Below, piece after piece: positions 36,324-44,175 of a DNA stretch of 64,000 nt. The stretch's first letter is position 1. Every line of letters begins with the position of its first letter. Source of the DNA: Acidobacteriaceae bacterium (GTDB lineage: Bacteria; Acidobacteriota; Terriglobia; Terriglobales; Acidobacteriaceae). Both the position numbers and the translations under genes were made by a program. Location of the stretch: positions 1 through 64,000 of the forward strand of contig JAPWKG010000007.1 in the NCBI GenBank assembly GCA_028283625.1, in the 5' to 3' direction. The notes beneath the pieces were generated by a model that did no database searches, was not told the DNA's origin, and saw only the letters and a program-made list of their open reading frames with translations.

Positions 36324-39002
36324 CTAGAACAGGCGTTCAGAGCGTCGAAGATTTCCAGCCGAACCTATGTTGATCAAAGTAAAGGAGAAGCGTTCCACCC
36401 CTTCATTTCGGACCGTTCCCAGCTCATACTTCCGGTACTCCACCGAGAGACCGCAGCAGTTCCAGTTGTAGCTTGCCTGCAGGGAGCCGTACTGCAGGCT
36501 CTGGTTACGCACATCGAGCCCGGCGCTGGCAGCGGCAGAAAGCCCCGGCTTGGTCGGTGTGCCATAGCCTGCAAGCAGGCGCACCTGCTGGAAGTTTGAG
36601 TTGGCCGAAAGCTGCAGGGTCGCCGTGTTCTTCGTGGTGTCGATGACCTCGCTGTAGAAGCGGCCCGGAGCGTTCAGATCGGCGAAGGAGAAACCACCGA
36701 ACCAGAGCCCTTCATGCACATCCAGGAAGAGGTTCGTGCTCGTAAAGCGTTTCGCGCCGGTGTCGTAGTCGAAGTCCCACGCGACGTCGGTGTGGGAAGA
36801 AGTACGGAAGCGCATCCGCGAGATGATGGGCGAAATCGACCGGGGCTCCGTGAGGAAGGCGATGCCCGACAACGAAAGCGTCGTGTCGAAGACGTTGCGG
36901 CGACTATTGATGACCGCGCCACCAAAGGTGGGGTCAAAAAAGTGTCGCTGGGCCAAGCGCCAGGTAAACCACTCTCTTTGCCGCGGCTTGCTCTTGCAGG
37001 AATCCTTTTCCTTCTCGCCGGTCTTGGCCCGCAGCGGCTCATCCGGAGCGGTGTCCGCAACCGTAGGGATGCCATTGGCATCGGTTGCCGAAGAGGCACC
37101 AAAAAGCCCCGGAGAGTCTTCACTCTCCGCACTGCTATTTTGGCCGCCGTTGTTTTTGCATGGCTTTGCCGGCAGCGGCTTGAAGTACAGATGCTGCGTG
37201 ACTCCGTACTCCAGCTCGTTCGTGTTGGAGTCCAGGTCATCGTCATCGAAGCGCAGAATGCCGAGGAAGTTCCCGATGCCGCGCGTATTGCGATAGGTCA
37301 ACTCCGGCTCCACGGTGTGCTTTACCTGCGTGCCCAACAGGTGCTGCCAGCGGGGCGGCACATTAAAGACGCGCTCGATCGCGGGTGGCCGTACATCGAT
37401 CTTCAGTTCCATGGAGGAGCGGTTGATAGGCGTGTTCAGCTCGACAGGAACCGCGGCGGCGTCATACGGCGTCGCGCGCGACTTGGCGTAGTAGGTATCG
37501 CGCAGGGCAAAGGAGGTCATCGTATGCCAGCCTTCCCCGCTCAACGGCAAGGAGATTTCCGGGCGGAAGTCCTCCCGCGCCGTCACGCCGCTTTCAAAGT
37601 TTGGCTGCACGCGTTTGAGCCCTGCCGCAGAGGCCGTTACATCCCAAAGAAGCGGCGTAGAGCCCAGATGATGATCGAGCGCCGTGAAGTTGATGGACGG
37701 CGCATGGAAGATGCGGATATCTTCCCCGGCTACCTGTGTTCCGTTGGACTCGGTGTAGGGCACGCGCTTGAGCCCCTGGTAGCGGTCAAAGCGCCCTTCG
37801 CTGATGTAGCCGTTGCGCTGATGCGTCAGGAAGACCGTTGAGGTGATATCGGAGCTGACGGCCTGGTCGAAGTTGTCATTGAACGCCTCGCGGTAGACGT
37901 AGGAGCTCAGATATTCGCCGTCACCCACCACGCGCATATCCTGCGTGAAGTCATGGCGGAAGCTCGCGGTCACGTCTTCGCCACCCTGGTTGACGTAGAA
38001 GCCCTGATTGGTGACGTAGCCGCGATCCTGCAACGCGGTAAAGTGCGCGTTCACGAAGTCTCTTCCGCTGCCGCGGTAGCGGAAGGTACCGGACTCTGAA
38101 AAGCCGCGCAGCGAGAAGTACTCCATACCCACGGTGAGATCGGCCGAGCGGCCCATCACCAGATACACCTGGTCCCCGATAACAAATCCCTTGGTCGTGG
38201 ACTGGCTGAGCACCGGGATCAGCAGGCCGCTCTGGCGCGCCGTGTTATCCACGGGGTGAGAAACATAGGGCAGAAAGAGAATCGGCACCCGCAGCAGGCG
38301 GAAGGTCGAGGCCATGGCGTGGGCCTTCTCATCGCCTACCCAGATGTGGTGCGAGGAGAGCTGCCAGTCCGGGTCCGGGAGCTCGCAGCTGGTTACCCAG
38401 CCGTCGTAAACGTCATAGCTGGCCGGTCCGGTCTTCACCACGAGCCTACCGGCAAAGCGAAAGGCGTTTGGCCCGTTCGTGGCCTCGCCGTGCAGCCCGG
38501 TTGTCCCTTTTACATCATAGAAACGGCCTGTGCCGCTGCGCAGGTTATAGGTTCCGTGCGCGGCGTTCAAATCTTCATGATTGGGCCCGCCGGTGACATG
38601 CAGATGGCCATCCGCGACCACATCGCCGGTGCCGGCGTCGTAGGTAACGCTGTCGGCCTGCAATACGCGGTCGCCGTAGGTGATGCGTACGTTGCCGGAC
38701 AGCAGCATGAGCTTGTCATGCCGCGATTGCGTGTCACTTTCAAGCACCACACCGATCTCGTTCGGTCGATGCTCGACGTAGGGAATCGCCTGCGGAATCT
38801 GGCTAAGATCCGGCAAATCCTCCTCAGCAGGTTCCACCTGAGCTGGGGGTGCCTGCCTCGTTACCTCTTGCGCTGCGAGATGTTGGTGAAACGCAGGCAA
38901 ACCGATGGTACTTATGAGGAACAGGGCCAGGCTGCGAGTGGACCGACACTGCCGTAACGGAAGCGTGCGCGGGAGAGTACCGGTTGAAGCAAACGAGGCC
39001 AC
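36324..39002 (-). CDS. lptD: LPS-assembly outer membrane protein LptD (OstA)
   Basis: A beta-barrel translocon of about 892 residues that inserts lipopolysaccharide into the outer membrane. After a signal peptide (SLALFLISTIGLPAF, ending LAAQ) comes the OstA beta-jellyroll (KLMLLSGNVRITYGDRVLQA, DSVTYDAGTGDVVADG). The long barrel then shows alternating strands and the LptD core GWHTMTSFALRDTYYA, ending with aromatic RFSFTLINIG. A Ser/Asp-rich insertion at about residues 610-680 has cysteines at each end (KPCKNN and DSCKSK). The start is uncertain: GTG at 39002 gives a good signal peptide, but an ATG at 39098 would overlap the divergent gene. It heads the lptD-lpxC-folK run. Confidence 0.88.
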   Translation of the reverse strand: MASFASTGTLPRTLPLRQCRSTRSLALFLISTIGLPAFHQHLAAQEVTRQAPPAQVEPAEEDLPDLSQIPQAIPYVEHRPNEIGVVLESDTQSRHDKLMLLSGNVRITYGDRVLQADSVTYDAGTGDVVADGHLHVTGGPNHEDLNAAHGTYNLRSGTGRFYDVKGTTGLHGEATNGPNAFRFAGRLVVKTGPASYDVYDGWVTSCELPDPDWQLSSHHIWVGDEKAHAMASTFRLLRVPILFLPYVSHPVDNTARQSGLLIPVLSQSTTKGFVIGDQVYLVMGRSADLTVGMEYFSLRGFSESGTFRYRGSGRDFVNAHFTALQDRGYVTNQGFYVNQGGEDVTASFRHDFTQDMRVVGDGEYLSSYVYREAFNDNFDQAVSSDITSTVFLTHQRNGYISEGRFDRYQGLKRVPYTESNGTQVAGEDIRIFHAPSINFTALDHHLGSTPLLWDVTASAAGLKRVQPNFESGVTAREDFRPEISLPLSGEGWHTMTSFALRDTYYAKSRATPYDAAAVPVELNTPINRSSMELKIDVRPPAIERVFNVPPRWQHLLGTQVKHTVEPELTYRNTRGIGNFLGILRFDDDDLDSNTNELEYGVTQHLYFKPLPAKPCKNNGGQNSSAESEDSPGLFGASSATDANGIPTVADTAPDEPLRAKTGEKEKDSCKSKPRQREWFTWRLAQRHFFDPTFGGAVINSRRNVFDTTLSLSGIAFLTEPRSISPIISRMRFRTSSHTDVAWDFDYDTGAKRFTSTNLFLDVHEGLWFGGFSFADLNAPGRFYSEVIDTTKNTATLQLSANSNFQQVRLLAGYGTPTKPGLSAAASAGLDVRNQSLQYGSLQASYNWNCCGLSVEYRKYELGTVRNEGVERFSFTLINIGSAGNLRRSERLF

Positions 39003-39082
39003 TGGAATGATTAGATCATCGTCCGCAGTGCTTCGGCACCTGTAACGAAGATTGGGCCAGGAATGGGGGAAAACGGACGAGC

Positions 39083-40501
39083 ATGAACGGCGCGGCACAG
39101 CACAATGAGTTCGCCGGCAACGAGGAGTTGCTGCTCACCGGAACGGACGGGGCTGCGGCTCCGCATAGCCCCAACAGCGCCCTGAAACAGGCCGTTGCCG
39201 AACGCCTGGCAGCACACCGTCATCGCCGCGCGCAGGAACAGGCGCTGCTGGAAGATCATGAAATGCGTGCCACACAGGCGCGCAAGGAGAGCCGTCGCGG
39301 CTCCTCCTCCGTCAGCGATGCCGTCAAGGCCCGTTACGAGCGCTCCCAGAGCTACCGCGAGTTTTTGGCAGCAGAAGCCGAACGCGCCGTACAGCAGGCT
39401 CAGGCCGAAGCCGAGATCGCCGCCATGAAGATGGCCGCAATCGCCGAAGCCCAGCAAAAACTGATGGACGAACTGGCGAGCTACGAGCAACCCGGCCCGA
39501 TCCTGCTCGAAGAGGTTCCCGTCCGTGCAGAGGCCGTGGTTCCGATGCCTCCGGTGGCCGCTGCCGCGGCAGAGCTGGACGAACCTTCGATGCTCAGCAT
39601 CGTCGAGACGCCCCGCCCGCAACCCTCGTTCTCCGTCCGTCTGGACGCTCCTGTGAGCGCTCCCCAGCCTGCGCCTTTGGCAAAGAGCAGCACACGGCCG
39701 CAGAAGCCCGTCGTAGAGCTGAGCGCAGAAGAGCTTGCCGTACTTGAGGAGCAGCTGGAAGAAGAGATCGCCTTCCGCCGCGCACCGGAGTTCGAGCCTC
39801 TGACGCTCGAGACCACGCCGATTCAGGCCAACATCATCGAGTTTCCGCGTGAGCTGGTGGCTCCGCGCAAAGCGCGTCCGCGCCTGGCGGAAGGCCCGTT
39901 GCGCGAAGAAGCGGAAGAAGCTCCGCAGCTGCGCATCTTCGAGGTTGAAGCCGAACAGATCTTTCTGGAAGAGGTTGTGCCGCAGGCTACCGGCGCGCCG
40001 GAGTGGCAGAGCCTCCTGCTGGAGAATCATCAGGTGCTCGAGCACCGTGCACCGCTTGAAACCCAGGCGCAGTACACCTTTGAGCCGCAACCGGCACCGC
40101 TGCAACGCCGCGTCATGGCGGTGGTGGTGGACTTCACCTGCCTGATCGCCGGGCTCACCCTTTTTGCAACCATGGCCGCTTACCTCTGCGGTCCCGCGTT
40201 GCTGGCCCTGAAGCCTGCCGCTCTGGCCGGCGTTGCTGGCGGCACGCTGGTCTTCTTCTATCTGGCCTACCAGATGCTCTTTTTCACCCTCTCTGAGGCC
40301 ACTCCAGGCATGCGCTATGCGCGCGTGGCGCTCTGCACCTTCTCAGACGAGAACCCGAGCCGCAAGTCCATGCGCCGGCGCACGCTGGCCAACCTTCTGG
40401 CGGCCTGCCCGCTGGGCCTTGGATACGCCTGGGTTCTGATGGATGACGATAAGCTCGGATGGCACGATCGCATCTCGCGCATGTATCAGCGTGCATACTA
40501 G
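39083..40501 (+). CDS. RDD-family membrane protein with long helical N-terminal extension
   Basis: This 472-residue protein has about 345 hydrophilic residues before its membrane part: Ala/Glu/Arg-rich probable coiled coil at about 30-135 (QAVAERLAAHRHRRAQEQAL, QQAQAEAEIAAMKMAAIAEA) and a Pro-rich, acidic, low-complexity stretch at about 140-340. The C-terminal RDD domain reads LQRRVMAVVVDFTCLIAGLT (Arg and Asp), a second helix, and LFFTLSEATPGMRYARVAL with a closing WHDRISRMYQRAY. RDD proteins are proposed transporters or membrane adaptors. No function is established for the extension. The gene is divergent to lptD and reads toward the cytochrome gene. Confidence 0.82.
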   Translation: MNGAAQHNEFAGNEELLLTGTDGAAAPHSPNSALKQAVAERLAAHRHRRAQEQALLEDHEMRATQARKESRRGSSSVSDAVKARYERSQSYREFLAAEAERAVQQAQAEAEIAAMKMAAIAEAQQKLMDELASYEQPGPILLEEVPVRAEAVVPMPPVAAAAAELDEPSMLSIVETPRPQPSFSVRLDAPVSAPQPAPLAKSSTRPQKPVVELSAEELAVLEEQLEEEIAFRRAPEFEPLTLETTPIQANIIEFPRELVAPRKARPRLAEGPLREEAEEAPQLRIFEVEAEQIFLEEVVPQATGAPEWQSLLLENHQVLEHRAPLETQAQYTFEPQPAPLQRRVMAVVVDFTCLIAGLTLFATMAAYLCGPALLALKPAALAGVAGGTLVFFYLAYQMLFFTLSEATPGMRYARVALCTFSDENPSRKSMRRRTLANLLAACPLGLGYAWVLMDDDKLGWHDRISRMYQRAY

Positions 40502-40547
40502 AGCAACACCTGTAGAGCTGCTGTGTCATTCCACGTGAGGATCCTTC

Positions 40548-40961
40548 ATGCGTTCGTTTGCTGTTAGCGTTGCCGTTGGAACATCTGCTCTTGCTGTTGT
40601 ACTCACCGCCACCACGGCGACCCGCGTTCAGGCGCAGGCCAATCCTGCAGCCTCACCGGAGTACTACACCCATACCGTCAAGCCCATTCTCCTGGCCAAC
40701 TGCTATCGCTGCCACGCGGGGATGAACCATCGTGGTGCTCTCGTGCTGGACTCCAAGAAAGGCATCCTGCACGGCGGTAAGGATGGCGCGGTACTCATTC
40801 CGGGAGATCCGGCCAACTCCATGCTGATCAAGCTGATTCGCCATGAAGGCCCGGCAGACGACCCCATGCCGATGCCCCCCAAGGGCAAGCTCTCGGATGC
40901 CGATATCGCCGCTGTCACCGCCTGGGTGAAAGCTGGCGCCCCCATGCCCGACGACCAGTAA
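40548..40961 (+). CDS. Secreted mono-haem c-type cytochrome (planctomycete-type domain)
   Basis: This 137-residue protein has a signal peptide (SVAVGTSALAVVLTATTATR, ending RVQAQA). One haem site, CYRCH, sits in PILLANCYRCHAGMN, and the distal methionine is probably in DDPMPMPPKGKL. The pattern YYTHTVKPILLANCYRCH, with GALVLDSKKGILHGGKDGAV and IPGDPANSMLIKLIRH, is that of the Planctomycete cytochrome C domain. The last helix IAAVTAWVKAGAPMP is the usual cytochrome c closing helix. It would be a periplasmic electron carrier; the partner is unknown. It is 46 bases downstream of the RDD gene and may share its transcript. Confidence 0.9.
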   Translation: MRSFAVSVAVGTSALAVVLTATTATRVQAQANPAASPEYYTHTVKPILLANCYRCHAGMNHRGALVLDSKKGILHGGKDGAVLIPGDPANSMLIKLIRHEGPADDPMPMPPKGKLSDADIAAVTAWVKAGAPMPDDQ

Positions 40962-40975
40962 GGCTTCTGAGCTTT

Positions 40976-41034
40976 CAGGCTATCGAGCGAACCCGAATCG
41001 CTACTACCCGTAGCGGCGATTCCCCGATAGCCTG
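40976..41034. repeat. Nested inverted repeat between cytochrome and DUF5715 genes
   Basis: An outer stem CAGGCTATCG/CGATAGCCTG encloses an inner one, AATCGCTAC/GTAGCGgcGATT. It follows the cytochrome stop by 15 bases and lacks a T-tract. It could be a cruciform, a processing signal or a poor terminator. Confidence 0.55.
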
Positions 41035-41073
41035 AGGAAGCTCTGGCGGCTCCCCGCGACCGCTTACATTGCC

Positions 41074-42669
41074 ATGAACCTCCCCAAGCGAGCTCCTGTG
41101 TGCGCTGAGGAAGGCACGCGTGCTCCCTGGCGCACCGCCGTACTCACCTCCGCCGCCGCGATGATGCTGCTCAGTTTGGCTTTGCCGCGCCACGCAGATG
41201 CGTTCATGACGCGCTCGCAGCGCGTGCACCCGCGCTCGGTGGCCCAGGAGCAGGAACCAGCTCCCGGCCGCACACACGGCGGGGCTCATCACAGCAGCAA
41301 GGCCACGACCCAAAGCAAAAAGAAGGCCGGCAGCAAGGGCACCGAGACCGCGCACAGCAAGCCACGGCGCAAGAGCCACGTACAGGTGGACGAGCCAGAG
41401 CCTGTCGTGATGAAGCGCGCTCACGGCAAGAGCAAACTCGCTCCTGTACAGCAGGAGACTGCAGCCACACGTAAGCCGCAGGAAGGCCGCCACGCCGCCA
41501 CCACGCACGCCACAGAACTCGCTGCGCAGCAGCAGGAGAGTGCCCGGAGCAGCACGCATCCTGCAAAGACAGAGACCGCTGCCAGCAAACCGCAACACGC
41601 TCAGGGAGTGCAGGAAGCTGCCTCCAATCCGGAGCCCAGGAAGCCGCTGCGGACCAATGATTTTGTAGCCGCGGTGCAGGGAAGCGCCAGCAACAATGCG
41701 TATGCCGAGGGCGTCTCTCATCCGGACGAGATGGATGAGACGAAGCCTCTGGAGAATGTGTCCGCCGCACCAGCTGCGCACAAGACAACAGTCGCCGTAG
41801 CACAGGTTTCAGCAAACACCACGGCCCCAGCGCAGCCCTCTGCTCCGGCACGCGTCAATGGCTTTGGTGCGGAGGGTGCACCGGCATCCACCGGCCATCG
41901 CACGTTGGCCAAAACCATGGCAACGCATCGCGCAGAGATTGAAGCGATGGATGCAGCTCCGCCGGCGCCGGCAACCAAGCCCATCTCCGCCGTAGAGCAG
42001 GAAGAGATTACCGACGAAGTCGTGCGTCCGCAGGTGCTGCCCGCTGTTTATACACGAGGCGGCCGAATCGTGATGCCTGCACCGCTCAAGGGCTCGCACG
42101 AGGTACTGGTACACCAGAACGAGATGGCCGATCAGGATGGACTGGAACGTCTGAACAATGACTCTGACCTGAACCGCCTGATTGCAAGCCACGACCTCAA
42201 GCGTCTGCCGGAGACCGAGTACCTACACGTCAACGAGGAGCTGCCTGAGAATCGCCGCTATGCACGACCCTGGACGGTTCGTTTCGCCTCTGAGATCGGC
42301 AAGTCCTTTGAATCCCGCTTCGGCGTAGCGCTGCAGGTAAACTCCGCCGTGCGCACGGTGAGCTACCAGCTTCGCCTGATGCGCACCAACGGCAACGCTG
42401 CCGCCGTACGCGGCGATACCGCTTCACCGCACCTGACCGGGCAGGCGATCGATATCGGCAAGCGTGGCATGTCAAACGCGCAGATTGCCTGGATGCGCGC
42501 GTATCTGCAGCCGCTCATGCAGGAAGGCAAAATCGATGTGGAAGAAGAGTTCCAGCAGGCCTGCTTCCACATCAGCGTGTATCGCGCCTACCAGGAAGCG
42601 CCGCGTAAGCGCAGCCGCACCCCGGAAAACGTAGCCGAGGTTCGGCACAACGACTCTGCCGACAACTAG
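41074..42669 (+). CDS. DUF5715 protein, peptidase M15-like domain after a long disordered region
   Basis: This 531-residue protein has an N-terminal hydrophobic segment (LTSAAAMMLLSLALPRHADA), then about 310 residues of Ala/Gln/Lys/His-rich low complexity. The C-terminal 170 residues match DUF5715: YARPWTVRFASEIGKSFESR, LQVNSAVRTVSYQLRLMRTN, and SPHLTGQAIDIGKRGMSNAQ, where the His and Asp resemble the metal site of D,D-carboxypeptidases of the M15/VanY type, followed by EEEFQQACFHISVY with a second histidine. It is probably an exported murein-related enzyme or binding protein. Enzyme activity of DUF5715 is inferred from the fold. No clear ribosome-binding site precedes the ATG. Confidence 0.75.
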   Translation: MNLPKRAPVCAEEGTRAPWRTAVLTSAAAMMLLSLALPRHADAFMTRSQRVHPRSVAQEQEPAPGRTHGGAHHSSKATTQSKKKAGSKGTETAHSKPRRKSHVQVDEPEPVVMKRAHGKSKLAPVQQETAATRKPQEGRHAATTHATELAAQQQESARSSTHPAKTETAASKPQHAQGVQEAASNPEPRKPLRTNDFVAAVQGSASNNAYAEGVSHPDEMDETKPLENVSAAPAAHKTTVAVAQVSANTTAPAQPSAPARVNGFGAEGAPASTGHRTLAKTMATHRAEIEAMDAAPPAPATKPISAVEQEEITDEVVRPQVLPAVYTRGGRIVMPAPLKGSHEVLVHQNEMADQDGLERLNNDSDLNRLIASHDLKRLPETEYLHVNEELPENRRYARPWTVRFASEIGKSFESRFGVALQVNSAVRTVSYQLRLMRTNGNAAAVRGDTASPHLTGQAIDIGKRGMSNAQIAWMRAYLQPLMQEGKIDVEEEFQQACFHISVYRAYQEAPRKRSRTPENVAEVRHNDSADN

Positions 42670-42684
42670 CCCCTCAAACAGGAC

Positions 42685-42734
42685 AACGCCCGGAGACAGG
42701 GAGAGAACACTCTCCTTCTCCGGGCGTTTTCTTT
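42685..42734 (+). terminator. Terminator of the DUF5715 gene
   Basis: AACGCCCGGAGA and TCTCCGGGCGTT form a perfect 12-bp stem with a 20-base loop that can itself fold (GGGAGAG/CTCTCC), followed by TTCTTT. Confidence 0.9.
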
Positions 42735-42751
42735 GAACGAAACTGACCGGC

Positions 42752-43054
42752 TCACGACTGCTTCTTTGGAACCTTCTTGCCTTCTTTCCGTGCTTCGCTC
42801 AAAGCGATCGCGATGGCCTGCTTGCGGCTTGTAACCTTCTGACCGGAGCCTCCGCTCCTGAGCGCGCCGCGTTTCATCGCGCGCATCTCACGCTCCACGT
42901 CTGCTCCCACGGACGGGCTGTACTTCCGCGCCGTTTTTTTCGCGGCTTTCTTTACGCTCTTCTTGGCTGCTTTTTTGGCGGCCGTCTTCGCCGCGACTTT
43001 CTTCAGGGTCGATTTCTTCGCACTGGTCTTCTTTGCCGCTTTTCTGGTTGCCAT
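42752..43054 (-). CDS. Lys/Ala-rich histone-H1-like protein with DUF6496 tail
   Basis: This 100-residue, very basic protein's first half is repeats of the type KKAAKK (ATRKAAKKTSAKKSTLKK, then similar units), like the C-terminal domain of eukaryotic H1 or bacterial HctB-type proteins. The second half, SVGADVEREMRAMKRGALRS followed by VTSRKQAIAIALSEARKEGK, matches DUF6496. It probably binds DNA or RNA non-specifically. The ATG at 43054 is preceded by GGGAGGTGG, a strong ribosome-binding site, suggesting high expression. No other nucleoid protein gene is nearby. Function within the DUF6496 family is not established. Confidence 0.82.
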   Translation of the reverse strand: MATRKAAKKTSAKKSTLKKVAAKTAAKKAAKKSVKKAAKKTARKYSPSVGADVEREMRAMKRGALRSGGSGQKVTSRKQAIAIALSEARKEGKKVPKKQS

Positions 43055-43109
43055 AACGGTGCCACCTCCCTGCACCCATTGGAGGGCTGCAGCAACAGGG
43101 CGCGTTGCA

Positions 43110-44114
43110 TTAACGCGAAGAGCGCGGCTGAATCAGGGCAGGGAACTTGATCCCGAGCCGTTCGGCGATCTCTTCACGCGTACTCAGCGTCTCGGTCACC
43201 GGCCTGCCCTCTTCCTCCCAGGCCGCAAGTCCACCCTCCAGCACCCAGACACGCGTAAAGTTTCGCTTCTCAAGCGCCTGGGCCACACGCGCACTCGCCA
43301 GCTCATTGCGCGAAGAGCAGTAGAGCACGACGTCAACGCCCTCCGGGAAACCGATGTGCGAGTACTTGCGCAGGCGGGTAGGATCCACACGCAACGCTCC
43401 AGGAATTCCCGGGAGTTTGCCCATACGCGCTTCATAATTCAGCAGATCAAAAAGCGCGATGCGGTCGCCGCGGTCCAGCCGTGCCTGCAGATGAGCCGGA
43501 GAGATACGGCGCAGGCGCAGATGCAGAATCACTCGAATCAGGTGATAGGCGCGCCACAGCACATAGAGCAGCAACGGGACTCCCAACCCATAGAGCAGCA
43601 GGTGAAGGAAGTGCTCAAGCAAACGCATGATCAGATCAATCTGCGGAGAGAAGAGATATCCGAGCAGAGCATAGCCCGCCGTCCAGAGGAGGGAGCCAGC
43701 GGCGTCATAGAGCAGAAAGTCCACCACCGTAGCGCCTTCCGCACCGGCCAATGGAGGGGAAACACCATCAAGACCCGGAACAAACTTCGCCACCAGCAAC
43801 AGGCGCAACCCCCAGTGCTCAAACAGCTCACGCGCGCGATGACGGCTTCGCTGCGGGTCAGAGGTGAAGCTGCAAACCAGACGGATCACGCGGCTGCCCC
43901 AGCGCTGCCCCAGCCAAAACCAGATTCCATCGGCCACCAGACAGCCGGCAACTCCAGAGGCGATTACCAGCAACAAATGCAAATGGTCTTCTCTGCTGGC
44001 GTCCAGCGCACCGGCCGACATCAGAAACAGTACCGCTGGCACCGGCAGACAAAGCTGTTCGGCGAAGACTGCCAGAAAGATGCCAGTGTAAGTAAGCTGG
44101 GTGGCGGCGTTCAT
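43110..44114 (-). CDS. DedA-family membrane protein fused to a rhodanese domain
   Basis: This 334-residue protein: residues 1-200 form a DedA/VTT domain (GIFLAVFAEQLCLPVPAVLF, LGQRWGSRVIRL, and the re-entrant loop LLLVAKFVPGLDGVSPPLAG with its conserved Pro-Gly). The chain then passes to a cytosolic rhodanese-like domain at about 205-315, with a catalytic-type cysteine in VVLYCSSRNELASARVAQAL (Cys near 264) and ending WVLEGGLAAWEEEGRPV. DedA proteins support membrane lipid or undecaprenyl phosphate translocation and pH homeostasis. The fused rhodanese suggests a sulphur- or redox-linked input, which is inferred. The start overlaps the open frame of the divergent gene at 44176 but not its likely coding start. 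Confidence 0.88.
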   Translation of the reverse strand: MNAATQLTYTGIFLAVFAEQLCLPVPAVLFLMSAGALDASREDHLHLLLVIASGVAGCLVADGIWFWLGQRWGSRVIRLVCSFTSDPQRSRHRARELFEHWGLRLLLVAKFVPGLDGVSPPLAGAEGATVVDFLLYDAAGSLLWTAGYALLGYLFSPQIDLIMRLLEHFLHLLLYGLGVPLLLYVLWRAYHLIRVILHLRLRRISPAHLQARLDRGDRIALFDLLNYEARMGKLPGIPGALRVDPTRLRKYSHIGFPEGVDVVLYCSSRNELASARVAQALEKRNFTRVWVLEGGLAAWEEEGRPVTETLSTREEIAERLGIKFPALIQPRSSR

Positions 44115-44175
44115 GCTGCTGACCTATCGTCTACTTTATAGGCATTCTCAGGGAATATCGGAGGAGGAACGCGGA

